In this document: positions 51,892 through 60,435 of the stretch, in pieces
Layout: every line of letters begins with the position of its first letter
How positions within the stretch are numbered: position 1 is the stretch's first letter
Assembly (NCBI GenBank): GCA_017510785.1
Contig: JAFWMH010000024.1
Coordinates: 1-64,000, forward strand
Origin: Atopobiaceae bacterium
GTDB lineage: Bacteria > Actinomycetota > Coriobacteriia > Coriobacteriales > Atopobiaceae
DNA: 64,000 bases
Direction of reading: 5' to 3'
Made by a program: the position numbers and the translations under genes
Notes under the pieces: model-generated
What the model saw: only the letters and a program-made list of their open reading frames with translations
Told to the model about the DNA's origin: nothing
The model's database searches: none

Positions 51892-53421
51892 ATGCAGATG
51901 CACGTTAACCTCGATTACCGTCAGCACAACTGGCGCCTCGGCTTTCACCTCCAAACAGCCGTAGGCTGGCTGAGCGATCCCAACGGCCTGTGCCAGTTCA
52001 ATGGCGAGTATCACATTTTCCATCAGTACGCACCGCGTTGGCCATGGCCGGGCCACGGCTGGGGACATTGGACCAGCAAGGACCTCACCACGTGGGAGTT
52101 CCACCGCGGAGCCATTATCCCTGAGATGGAGCTCGACGCAAACGGCTCGTATTCCGGTTCTGCTGTTATTCGCGACGGCGAAATGTGGTGCTACTATACC
52201 GGCAATGTGTTGGAACCAGGCGAGCACAACTACGACTACGATGGTCGCCAGGCAAATGAGACGCTCGTCATAAGTAAGGATGGCCGTACCTTTAGCGACC
52301 GCAAACTTGTTTTGGGCAACGACGGATACCCCGACTACTGCTCGTGCCACGTGCGCGACCCCAAGGTATGGTGGCAACAGGACCGCTGGAACATGCTGCT
52401 CGGCGCCCGTACCATGGACGACCATCCCGCCATGCTGCTCTACACCAGTCCAGACGGCGTAAACGATTGGACGCTTGCTGGCAGTTGCACAACAATCTCC
52501 GGTGAACCCTTTGGCTACATGTGGGAGTGCCCCAACATCGTTACCTTTGGCGACAAAGAGTTCTTCTTCGTGTGCCCGCAGGGCGTTCCAAGCCAGGTGA
52601 CGAAGTTCCAAAACAACTTCAACTCCGGCTACTTCCCCGTCGAAGGCAGCGTTATTGACCTGCTAGAAGGCGATGAAGGCCTTATGGACGCCGACGCCCC
52701 TTATGGATGCATCGACGAAAACACGTTCGTTGAGCTCGACTACGGCTTCGACTTCTATGCACCACAGGTGTTCACCGATGAGCAGGGTCGCCAAGTCCTC
52801 GTTGGCTGGATGGGCTTGCCCGACATTGAGATGCAATACCAGGTACCAACCTATGAGTGGCTCCACACGCTCACGTGGCTGCGCGAGCTCTCCCTCAACG
52901 ATGCCGGCAAGATTTGCCAGTGGCCTCTTCCCGAGTATGATGCCCTGCATGGCAAGCGGGTTGACTTCACGCACGAGGGCGCGGCCGATTCCTGCGGCAA
53001 ACTCGGCACTAGTAACTACGATGCGTTCTGCGTTTGTGGCGCAACCGGCGCCAAGTTTGCCAATGGTACGGCCGATGTGTTTCTTGAGGGCATCGAGGGC
53101 GAGGGACGCCTCATGCTCAACGCCGACCTTGAGCTCGTAGTGCTTGGCAACATGATCGAGCTTGCCTTCCATGGCATAGCCGGCGGCTATCGCACGGTAC
53201 GTCGCCTGCCCGTAACAGAACTCTCCGCAGGCAAGCTTGAGAGCCTACGTATGGTGGTAGATACGAGCGCCATTGAGATATACCTCAACGGTGGCGAACA
53301 CACCATGTCGACGCGCTGGTGGCCGCAAGAGATTACCAACCTGAGCGTTACCTCCACCTTCAAGGCGAAGGATACCTATGCCTACGAGATGGGTCGTTTC
53401 GAATTCCTCAACGTGTGCTAA
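51892..53421 (+). CDS. scrB: GH32 sucrose-6-phosphate hydrolase
   Basis: A 509-residue beta-propeller glycosidase; AAGGAG precedes the ATG. The nucleophile is in VGWLSDPNGLCQFNGEYHIF, the transition-state stabiliser in CHVRDPKVWWQQ, and the acid/base in GYMWECPNIVTF. The C-terminal beta-sandwich (MVVDTSAIEIYLNGGEHTMS) is complete. It splits sucrose-6-phosphate into glucose-6-phosphate and fructose. There is no signal peptide, which fits a PTS-linked intracellular enzyme. Confidence 0.95.
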   Translation: MQMHVNLDYRQHNWRLGFHLQTAVGWLSDPNGLCQFNGEYHIFHQYAPRWPWPGHGWGHWTSKDLTTWEFHRGAIIPEMELDANGSYSGSAVIRDGEMWCYYTGNVLEPGEHNYDYDGRQANETLVISKDGRTFSDRKLVLGNDGYPDYCSCHVRDPKVWWQQDRWNMLLGARTMDDHPAMLLYTSPDGVNDWTLAGSCTTISGEPFGYMWECPNIVTFGDKEFFFVCPQGVPSQVTKFQNNFNSGYFPVEGSVIDLLEGDEGLMDADAPYGCIDENTFVELDYGFDFYAPQVFTDEQGRQVLVGWMGLPDIEMQYQVPTYEWLHTLTWLRELSLNDAGKICQWPLPEYDALHGKRVDFTHEGAADSCGKLGTSNYDAFCVCGATGAKFANGTADVFLEGIEGEGRLMLNADLELVVLGNMIELAFHGIAGGYRTVRRLPVTELSAGKLESLRMVVDTSAIEIYLNGGEHTMSTRWWPQEITNLSVTSTFKAKDTYAYEMGRFEFLNVC

Positions 53422-53444
53422 CGTGCCCTTCCTTCTCCCTTGCG

Positions 53445-53479
53445 AAGAGGGCTGCGGGATACAACCCGCAGCCCTCTTT
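53445..53479 (+). terminator. Terminator hairpin after the sucrose operon
   Basis: AAGAGGGCTGCGGG pairs perfectly with CCCGCAGCCCTCTT around ATACAA, followed by a short T run. It also lies beyond the stop of the convergent HAD gene and can serve both. Confidence 0.88.
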
Positions 53480-53512
53480 GCGTTATTATTCAAATTCCAA
53501 GGGTGGTGTTTT

Positions 53513-54316
53513 CTACACCATGCGCTCGAGGATTTGCGCCACGGCATCCTCCTCCACAGGGCCAATCTCAACAGAGGCGGCAGCCTTTGCCGCAGGAGTG
53601 GCATTCTGCACCACTACAGCGTTCTCGAGGGCACTCAAAATCGCAAGGTCGTTATCTGCATCGCCGAACATCGCGACCTCATCCTTCGTAATGCCGAGAC
53701 GCTCCACAAGCCACTCGAGCGCCGTACCCTTGTTCACGCCCTTGGGCACAATGTCGGTCCACTTGGCAGACGGACGCACGAAGTCGAACTCAGGGCACAG
53801 CTCTTTTCCACGTTCAATGATTTCGAGCATCATGCTCTCCTCATGCGGGCATGCAATCGTGGCGCCAAGCACCTCAACATCGGGGAACTCGTCAACTACC
53901 ATTGGCCTAAACGAGAACTTCTCGGCCCAGGGAGCTATTTCCTCCTCCGTTGCACCAACGCAATAGATGTCGTTTTCAGGCGTTGCCTCCAATGGATACG
54001 CCGTAACGAACGTCTCTGGATATTCAGCAATGAGCTTGGCCATTCGATTGAGGCCGTCGTTATCGAGTAGCGTGAGCCGCACGACCTCGCCATCCACCTT
54101 GATCTTCTTTCCGTTGGAGAGAATACCCGTCTCGAATGGCTCGCTATGGCCTTCAAACTGCCTGAGGAGCTCCATTTCGTCGCGTCCCGTTGCCAATCCG
54201 AAGCGAATGCCCCCTTTCCGCAGCCGATGTATTGCCGCAAGCGTTCTCGCACTCGCATGCTCCTCGCCAAAGGGCACTAACGTCCCGTCCACATCCGACA
54301 ACACGAGTTTTATCAT
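53513..54316 (-). CDS. Cof-type HAD-superfamily phosphatase
   Basis: A 267-residue protein; AAGGAGG precedes the ATG. Motif I is LVLSDVDGTLVPFGEEH, motif II lies in FGLATGRDEMELL, and motifs III/IV are NKGTALEWLVERLG and EVAMFGDADNDLAILSALEN. The C2-type cap is present between them. Enzymes of this group remove phosphate from sugar phosphates, flavin precursors or other metabolites; the substrate cannot be read from sequence. Two paralogues lie 2.7-4.4 kb downstream. Confidence 0.92.
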   Translation of the reverse strand: MIKLVLSDVDGTLVPFGEEHASARTLAAIHRLRKGGIRFGLATGRDEMELLRQFEGHSEPFETGILSNGKKIKVDGEVVRLTLLDNDGLNRMAKLIAEYPETFVTAYPLEATPENDIYCVGATEEEIAPWAEKFSFRPMVVDEFPDVEVLGATIACPHEESMMLEIIERGKELCPEFDFVRPSAKWTDIVPKGVNKGTALEWLVERLGITKDEVAMFGDADNDLAILSALENAVVVQNATPAAKAAASVEIGPVEEDAVAQILERMV

Positions 54317-54377
54317 GTGCTTCCTCCTTACTCACTCAATAAGCGTTACCATTTTGGCACAAAGAAAGGACCTTGGC

Positions 54378-54950
54378 ATGCTCAACATCGTACTCGTACA
54401 ACCCGAAATCCCCGCCAACACCGGCAACATCGGCCGCACGTGCGTCCTTACCGGCTCGCGCCTCCACTTGGTAGGTCCCTTGGGCTTCGACCTCAGTGAT
54501 CGCGCCGTGCAACGCGCAGGCCTTGCCTATTGGCAGAGTCTCGATGTACGCACCTATGTGGATTGGGCCGAATTCGAAACAAAAGCCTTGCATGGCTCAT
54601 ACGAGGGCGTCCATCTCCTCACGAAAGCCGGATCGCTCGTATATACGGAGGCCGCCTATCACGACGAAGACTGGCTTGTATTTGGACGAGAGTCTTCGGG
54701 CCTCAGTCGCACCATCCTCGACGCGCACCCGAGTCGTTGCGAAAGAATCCCCATGTTGAATGACGACGCGCTCAGCAACGCACGCGACTGGCACGCACGC
54801 CACGACGAGCTGCATCCGGAATTGCGCCGCGACATTTGCGGTAACTTCGTCGACGAGCGCGAAGGACGCATCACATCCCTCAACCTCTCAAACGCCGTCG
54901 CCATCGTTGCCTACGAGGCGCTACGGCAACTCTCCTATCCCAATATGTGA
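54378..54950 (+). CDS. trmL: tRNA (cytidine/uridine-34 2'-O)-methyltransferase TrmL
   Basis: A 190-residue SPOUT methyltransferase. LNIVLVQPEIPANTGNIGRT, LVFGRESSGLSRTILDAHPS and ITSLNLSNAVAIVAYEALRQ are the three SPOUT motifs that form the trefoil knot and bind S-adenosylmethionine. It methylates the wobble ribose of certain leucine tRNAs. A C-terminal-half insertion (DALSNARDWHARHDELHPEL) makes it about 35 residues longer than E. coli TrmL. Confidence 0.93.
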   Translation: MLNIVLVQPEIPANTGNIGRTCVLTGSRLHLVGPLGFDLSDRAVQRAGLAYWQSLDVRTYVDWAEFETKALHGSYEGVHLLTKAGSLVYTEAAYHDEDWLVFGRESSGLSRTILDAHPSRCERIPMLNDDALSNARDWHARHDELHPELRRDICGNFVDEREGRITSLNLSNAVAIVAYEALRQLSYPNM

Positions 54951-54964
54951 GGGCACACAGGAAG

Positions 54965-55054
54965 GGATGGGGCAGGCACGGTGGGCGTTCGTGCTCAAAC
55001 AGCCGCGCGTTGCGCGGAACTGCGCGCGAAGCGCCCACCGTGCCTGCCCCATCC
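54965..55054. repeat. Stem-variable hairpin element, copy A
   Basis: Perfect 23-bp arms (54965-54987 and 55032-55054) enclose 44 bp. The enclosed core 54990-55028 aligns without gaps to 58561-58599 of copy B at 29 of 39 positions. It starts CGTGCTCA and ends GCGGAACTGCGCGCG in both. The arms of the two copies are unrelated. It sits between the convergent trmL and AI-2E-type permease genes. Confidence 0.85.
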
Positions 55055-55072
55055 TATCAGCTCACGAAACGT

Positions 55073-56233
55073 TCACCGCTCCGCAGCTTCTTGCTCCGCG
55101 GCCTCTTGCTCCGCGGCCTCGCTCTTCGCACGGCGACGATTCAAATCGATGAGCACGAGTTGCCGAATGGTCGATGCCGTAGGAATGGCTACGAGCATAC
55201 CGACGAAGCCAGCCACGCCACCGCCAATCGTAACCCCAATGGTAGTCCACACCGGCGGCAACACCGTGCGAGGGTCACCAATATGAGGCAATACGAACGT
55301 AGCTTCGAGCATTTGCGCAAAGCCTACCACGATTATGTACACGAGTGCCATCCATGGATTCGAAATCACGACCATGAACGCACCCGCAATAAGTCCCACC
55401 GGATAACCCACAATGGGCACCAACGCCGCCAAACCCATGAGAACGCCTACACCCAAGGCATAGTCGTATCCCATCACAAGTAGCGCCACCGTACCAACCG
55501 TCCCCAAAATGGCTGCCTCAAGGAATTGACGAACGATGAAGTTATGAAACGAGGAGTCTGCCACGCCCATCACGAGCGCAAGCTTCTCGGTTCGTTCCCT
55601 GCCGGCATATATTTCAATGACGTTCATGACGCTCAGGCCAACACCCGTAGTATCGGTAAGGAGTATGAACGAGAAGAGAAGGCCAAAGAATCCCGTCATA
55701 ATCACACTCACGACACCGAACAGCTGGGTGCCAAAAGAGGCCACGGTGCCTCCCATGGCGCCTTGAAAAAAGCCAACGATATCGAGCGAGGTAATGGTCT
55801 TCATGATGTCGCCATGCATAAACTCTTCAACAGGAGCCTTCACCGGCTCCAAGAGAGGATACCGTAGCAGCATTTCGATGAACACCGTGCTTCGCTTTTG
55901 CACCATGGCCATTGTCTCAACAAAAGCGGGTATGAACACAGAAGATGCCAAGAACAGGCCTACAAGTATGAGCATAATGGCTGTAATGAGGCTCACGGGC
56001 TTTCTAAGAGCACTCACGGCCTTCGACCGCGAATTCGGCAACAAGTGTCGCTCGATGAACCCGGTTGGAATTGAAACAACGTACGCGATGGCGGCGCCCA
56101 AAATGAGCGGGATGATTGCCGTCAAAACGATACCGATAAATCCCACTATTGCATCCCAGCTTCGCACGATGATGAGCGCAAGCATCACCAAGCCACCATA
56201 GATGGCAATTTGCCTGGTCGTGAGTTTTTGCAT
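55073..56233 (-). CDS. AI-2E-type (PerM/TqsA) permease
   Basis: A 386-residue protein with about eight membrane helices; AGGAGG precedes the ATG. The family block VGVLMGLAALVPIVGYPVGL and VVGFAQMLEATFVLPHIGDP is present. Such proteins export small molecules or ions; few have proven substrates. The C-terminal tail encodes three near-identical EAAEQ repeats from a 15-bp tandem repeat, so its length may vary between strains. Confidence 0.88.
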   Translation of the reverse strand: MQKLTTRQIAIYGGLVMLALIIVRSWDAIVGFIGIVLTAIIPLILGAAIAYVVSIPTGFIERHLLPNSRSKAVSALRKPVSLITAIMLILVGLFLASSVFIPAFVETMAMVQKRSTVFIEMLLRYPLLEPVKAPVEEFMHGDIMKTITSLDIVGFFQGAMGGTVASFGTQLFGVVSVIMTGFFGLLFSFILLTDTTGVGLSVMNVIEIYAGRERTEKLALVMGVADSSFHNFIVRQFLEAAILGTVGTVALLVMGYDYALGVGVLMGLAALVPIVGYPVGLIAGAFMVVISNPWMALVYIIVVGFAQMLEATFVLPHIGDPRTVLPPVWTTIGVTIGGGVAGFVGMLVAIPTASTIRQLVLIDLNRRRAKSEAAEQEAAEQEAAER

Positions 56234-56241
56234 TGAGCCTC

Positions 56242-57099
56242 CTATCCGCGTCCCATAAACGTTGGCAACGTACGCGTTCGCGCGGCGTCGGCGATTTGGA
56301 ACAGGGCGTCGGCCACTGCGTCATCGGCACTCGCCCCAATGTGCCAGCGCGCGGCACGCGCAACCTCTTCGCTTGCATTCGAGACCGCCACCGAATTAGG
56401 CACCGCTTCGATCATTGCGAGGTCATTCTCGGAATCCCCGAAAACCGCAACCTCGTCGAGCGTTATGCCCAGTTCCTTGGCTAAGAACTGCACCGCAGTA
56501 CCCTTGGTCCAACCTGCAGGCATAATGTCGATGAGCGGAGCCGTGGGACTTGGAAACACGAATTCCATGCTGGGATACTCCTCGCGCAGCATGTCGCGCA
56601 CCTCCGTAACATGCTCACGACTGCCTGCGCACCAAATGTTCGCCTTTACGTACGTAGGCTCATCGAGGCGTAGTGCATCGCCCCGTATGTGTGGAAACGC
56701 CTCATGGCACTCGGCGAGATGCTTGCGATCGGGCGAGACGAAGTAGCCCGCATCATCCTCAACAGGTGCATTAATATCGTAGATGGTAAGCACGCATTGC
56801 GGTATGTGCGAGAGCATCTCCGCGATGCTGTTGAGCTCGGGACCGTCAAGTCGTTCCACGTGTACGAGTTCGCCATCGAGGTAGATTATTTGGCCATTGG
56901 AATACGCCGCTGTAGCATAGCATGCCTCATCGTTATTGAACATCCACCCCATCGCACGAGGAATGCGCCCCGATACGGGCCCGAAGTGAAGACCGGCATC
57001 CAACATGGCATGTATGCCCTCCAACGCATGATCGGTCGCACGGGGCAGGCCATTGCGAATGAGTGTGTCGTCAAGGTCCGTTAGAACGAGCTTAATCAT
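56242..57099 (-). CDS. Cof-type HAD-superfamily phosphatase (paralogue 2)
   Basis: A 285-residue protein; GAGGAG precedes the ATG. Motif I is LVLTDLDDTLIRNGLP, with Asp in place of the usual Gly. The downstream motifs are TKGTAVQFLAKELG and EVAVFGDSENDLAMIEAVPN. The cap differs strongly from the 53513 protein. It is eight bases from the permease gene and 22 bases from the third paralogue, so the three form an operon. Confidence 0.9.
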   Translation of the reverse strand: MIKLVLTDLDDTLIRNGLPRATDHALEGIHAMLDAGLHFGPVSGRIPRAMGWMFNNDEACYATAAYSNGQIIYLDGELVHVERLDGPELNSIAEMLSHIPQCVLTIYDINAPVEDDAGYFVSPDRKHLAECHEAFPHIRGDALRLDEPTYVKANIWCAGSREHVTEVRDMLREEYPSMEFVFPSPTAPLIDIMPAGWTKGTAVQFLAKELGITLDEVAVFGDSENDLAMIEAVPNSVAVSNASEEVARAARWHIGASADDAVADALFQIADAARTRTLPTFMGRG

Positions 57100-57121
57100 T
57101 GGCTCTCCTCACATTAGCGAA

Positions 57122-57961
57122 TCAATCATGCATGTAGGCCGGCATCTCGCCCGTGCCTGCGGCTGCCACAATATCGAGCAACGCACTGGCAACCGCATCG
57201 TCGGCGCTCGAACCAATGTGCCAACGTGCGGCTTCGGCAGCCGCGGGAGTCGCGTTTGCCATTGCGGCGGAGTTTGGCACATAGCGCAGCACGTCGAGGT
57301 CGTTTTCGGCGTCACCAAACACAGCGACCTCGTCGAGACCAATGCCCAGCTCGCGCACAAGCACCTCAACGCCCTTCGCCTTGCTCCAGCCCTTTGAGGC
57401 AACATCGATGTAGTTGACGTGCGGATTCGGATACACGAAATCGAGCTCCGGGACCAAGTGCATAAGCTGGCGCCGCACCTCATGCAAACGCTTTTTATCT
57501 CCCACAACGCGAATGTTCGCCTTGTAGATCGGTCGGTCCTCCGGGATGCGCACACGTACATTGCCAATACGCCCGAACTCGGCATAATATTGGCCAATTT
57601 CCTGCGCCGAAATACCCACCGAATAACGATTGCCAAAATCGTTTATCATCAACGCTGTACCTGGGAAGTCATACACCGTGTTCGCAACCTTTTGCAACCC
57701 TTCGTGCGGAATGGGCTTGTCGAACACCAGCTCTCCGTCGATGTACACAAGCTGACCATTTACGGTAACTCCCGTTCGGTACGCCGCGCTATCCTCGGCA
57801 AACAGCAGGTGCAGGTCCCACGGCACACGACCTGTGCACGGACCAAAGCGAAGCCCGGCGTCGAGCATGGCGTGGATGGCTTCTAGCGCGTGGCGCGTGG
57901 CGTGCGGAAGGCCGACGCGGATAAGTGAATCGTCAAGATCGGTAAGCGCGAGCTTAATCAT
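57122..57961 (-). CDS. Cof-type HAD-superfamily phosphatase (paralogue 3)
   Basis: A 279-residue protein; the ATG at 57961 has GAAAGG upstream and encodes MIKLALTDLDDSLIRVGLPH. Later motifs are SKAKGVEVLVRELG and EVAVFGDAENDLDVLRYVPN. It is closely similar to its neighbour at 56242 (same RVGLPHATRHALEAIHAMLD-type segment), which points to a tandem duplication followed by divergence of the cap. The substrate is unknown. Confidence 0.9.
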   Translation of the reverse strand: MIKLALTDLDDSLIRVGLPHATRHALEAIHAMLDAGLRFGPCTGRVPWDLHLLFAEDSAAYRTGVTVNGQLVYIDGELVFDKPIPHEGLQKVANTVYDFPGTALMINDFGNRYSVGISAQEIGQYYAEFGRIGNVRVRIPEDRPIYKANIRVVGDKKRLHEVRRQLMHLVPELDFVYPNPHVNYIDVASKGWSKAKGVEVLVRELGIGLDEVAVFGDAENDLDVLRYVPNSAAMANATPAAAEAARWHIGSSADDAVASALLDIVAAAGTGEMPAYMHD

Positions 57962-58037
57962 GGCATGCCTTTCGTGAGTGTAATACACGTAAGAGTGTAT
58001 CATGAAGGTAGTGTACATCTATGCGAAAGGACCTACT

Positions 58038-58502
58038 ATGAAGCTGGCAATTGGAAACGACCATGCCGCCGTCGAGCTCAAGAACATTGTGATGGCACAC
58101 CTCGAGGAGCGCGGCATAGAGCTCGTTAACGTTGGCACCGATACTACGGAAAGCTTCGACTATCCCATCAGCGGTTATCGCGTAGGCAAACTCGTTGCGT
58201 CGGGTGAGGTAGATGGCGGCGTGTTGATATGCGGAACTGGCGTAGGCATAAGCCTCGCCGCAAACAAGGTGGAAGGCGTGCGCGCATGCGTGTGCTCGGA
58301 GCCTTATTCGGCCGCGCTCTCGAAACGGCACAACAACACGAACGTCATTTGCTTCGGTGCACGCGTCGTTGGCGACGAAATGGCCAAGCTCATCGTCGAC
58401 TCGTGGCTCGATGCCACGTACGAGGGCGGAAGGCACGATCGGCGTGTCGCCATGCTCAACGAAATCGATCGCACCGGCTCGCTCGCGGTGGCAGACGCAT
58501 AG
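58038..58502 (+). CDS. rpiB: Ribose-5-phosphate isomerase B
   Basis: A 154-residue RpiB/LacAB-fold isomerase. AIGNDHAAVELKNIVMAHLE and the catalytic loop GVLICGTGVGISLAANKVEG (Cys as base) are followed by SKRHNNTNVICFGARVVGDE. It interconverts ribose-5-phosphate and ribulose-5-phosphate in the pentose phosphate pathway. AAAGGA lies six bases before the ATG. It diverges from the HAD operon. Its stop codon begins an 18-bp repeat described separately. Confidence 0.94.
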   Translation: MKLAIGNDHAAVELKNIVMAHLEERGIELVNVGTDTTESFDYPISGYRVGKLVASGEVDGGVLICGTGVGISLAANKVEGVRACVCSEPYSAALSKRHNNTNVICFGARVVGDEMAKLIVDSWLDATYEGGRHDRRVAMLNEIDRTGSLAVADA

Positions 58503-58661
58503 CCTCTTTCGCACGCCCCCAAAGATTTGTCAAATGTCCCGTAAGTGGCCCGGAGAGCGCCGTGCTCACACAGTCCTCGTTCCTGCGGAACTGCGCGCGG
58601 CTGCTCCTCCGGGCCACTTTGCGATTTGACGCATCTTTAGGAGTAGCCTCTTTCGCACGCC
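58500..58661. repeat. 18-bp direct repeats bracketing a hairpin element
   Basis: TAGCCTCTTTCGCACGCC at 58500-58517 begins with the last bases of rpiB and recurs exactly at 58644-58661. The hairpin element copy B lies between. This resembles insertion of a small palindromic element with target duplication. Confidence 0.85.
58543..58619. repeat. Stem-variable hairpin element, copy B
   Basis: Arms AAGTGGCCCGGAG (58543-58555) and its complement (58607-58619) are perfect over 13 bp. An outer 7-bp pair (GTCAAAT, 58529-58535 and 58624-58630) extends the symmetry. The core 58561-58599 matches copy A at 29 of 39 positions. It lies between the convergent rpiB and CDF-GNAT genes. Confidence 0.82.
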
Positions 58662-58666
58662 GTGCC

Positions 58667-60394
58667 TCAGCAAACCCACTTGTTCACAATTGTGGGCTCG
58701 GGATAGCCCCAGTCTTCCTCGATGTAACGACCGGTTCGTATGAAGTCTGCCTTTTCGAGCACGCGTGCCGATGCCGTGTTCTCCACCATGGTACTTGCCG
58801 TAGCTATCTCTATGCTGGTTTTGGCATAGAGATAGCCCACCATAAGACGCGTTACCTCAGTAGCAATCCCCTGTCCCCACCAGCACCTGCGCAGTCTACA
58901 GCCTATGCTCACCTTGCGTAGGTTATCGCGAAGGCCGTAGAACTCAGCCAAACCAACGAACTCTCCGGTTTCTCGTATGCGAATAGCAAGGATGAGCGAC
59001 TCACTGTTGCTAAAGAGGTCGCCATAAGCATGACCGATTGCTTCTCTCGCATCAGTGTATTGTCTCTCAAACAAATACCTTGGCAACCAGCGTTGAACCA
59101 TTTGGTCGTCGCGCATGTGCTGCAGGGCATCAGCATCGGCATCCACAAGTCTGTCGAGCACAATACGCCTGCCCACAATGCAAGGGACCTCGTCAAACAA
59201 GCCCTTTCGCTCGTTTGCAGCGGCAGGTGTCGACGAGGTTTCCTCGCAGTACGCACGTGCAAGCTCCGCACGACGCCTCGCGCCATTCGCACGCAACTGC
59301 TCCTCGCGTTCGTCGAGTCTCCACCCGCCGCTCCCGTGCTCCTGCAACAGCTTCTCTTTTTCGTATGCCTCAAACTGAAGCCTGCGATCGCGCCGTTGGC
59401 GACTCACCTGGTTAAGACTTTCCGCCTCAATAAAAATACGCGTCGCTTGAGAATACTCACCAATGACCTCGTCCTCAATGCGGTCGATTGCCATGAGCAC
59501 TCCGCCCTCCGCTAAGTCATCGTTAAAGGTTACGTCGAGGTTAATGAGCAAGTCTTCCGGCCCCAGATACAGCGAAAGAACACGACCGCACTTCACAACA
59601 TCCGGGTCGCTCTCCACAATCGAAACAACATCGTTGACCTCTTCCAATGTCAACCCCTCGCCAATGAGCAGTCCGCGCGTCTCGCGCAAGAGCACAAGGG
59701 CAATGAGGGCCATTATCGCGCCAATAACGATTGATGCCCACGCATCGATTATGTAGTTCCCCGTTACCTGCGACGCAATGTTGCCCGCGAGTGCAACCAC
59801 CATGCCTGCTACCGCCGCAGTGTCTTCCAAGAACACCGTAATGTTCGTGGGACTCTTCGACTCGCGAATGTACGCAAAGATGCGCATGTCGCCACGCTCT
59901 TTGTTAACCGTGCGTACTGCCACCGATAAGGAAAAACCCTCGAACACAATGCCAATAACAAGCACCACATAATTTATGAGTGGGTTTTCGATGGGACGTC
60001 CACCAGCAAGAACTCCTTGGATGCCTTCGTAAATGACGAAGCCTCCTCCAAGCACGAATATAACGAGAGCGACCGCAAGGCTGTAAAAATACAATTCGGA
60101 ACCATAGCCAAAAGGATGCTGTACGTCCGGCTTGCGCTTCGAAAGCCTGTTGCCCACAAGCAAGAGCGAATCGTTGATGGCATCAACCATTGAGTGAATG
60201 CCTTCCGAAAACATGGCCGAGGAACCCGTTATTGCCGCAGCAAAGAACTTGACGGCAGAAACGATGGCGCCCGCCCCAACGGCCACCACCACGGCAGTGT
60301 TCTCGCCCAGCCGCTCGGCAGCATTGCGGTTTGCCCGTTTCTCACGCTGACGCTCCGCTCGTGCCTTTACGTCCTGCGTAACGTCATCGGTCAT
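58667..60394 (-). CDS. Cation diffusion facilitator fused to a GNAT acetyltransferase
   Basis: A 575-residue fusion. Residues 1-345 are a CDF transporter of the ZnT9/SLC30A9-like type: ITGSSAMFSEGIHSMVDAIN gives the metal-site H-x3-D, DVQHPFGYGSELYFYSLAVA is diagnostic, and VFLEDTAAVAGMVVALAGNI the second acidic site. A cytoplasmic domain (EVNDVVSIVESDPDVVKCGR) follows. A charged helical linker leads to a RimJ/RimL-type GNAT at about 405-575 (RRIVLDRLVDADADALQHMR, WWGQGIATEVTRLMVGYLYA, NTASARVLEKADFIRTG). The frame is continuous, with no internal ribosome site noticed. Metal transport joined to acetylation is unusual. Confidence 0.88.
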   Translation of the reverse strand: MTDDVTQDVKARAERQREKRANRNAAERLGENTAVVVAVGAGAIVSAVKFFAAAITGSSAMFSEGIHSMVDAINDSLLLVGNRLSKRKPDVQHPFGYGSELYFYSLAVALVIFVLGGGFVIYEGIQGVLAGGRPIENPLINYVVLVIGIVFEGFSLSVAVRTVNKERGDMRIFAYIRESKSPTNITVFLEDTAAVAGMVVALAGNIASQVTGNYIIDAWASIVIGAIMALIALVLLRETRGLLIGEGLTLEEVNDVVSIVESDPDVVKCGRVLSLYLGPEDLLINLDVTFNDDLAEGGVLMAIDRIEDEVIGEYSQATRIFIEAESLNQVSRQRRDRRLQFEAYEKEKLLQEHGSGGWRLDEREEQLRANGARRRAELARAYCEETSSTPAAANERKGLFDEVPCIVGRRIVLDRLVDADADALQHMRDDQMVQRWLPRYLFERQYTDAREAIGHAYGDLFSNSESLILAIRIRETGEFVGLAEFYGLRDNLRKVSIGCRLRRCWWGQGIATEVTRLMVGYLYAKTSIEIATASTMVENTASARVLEKADFIRTGRYIEEDWGYPEPTIVNKWVC

Positions 60395-60435
60395 CCCCCG
60401 CCCCCAATGCTATACTGCCATCGTCCATACGTTCG

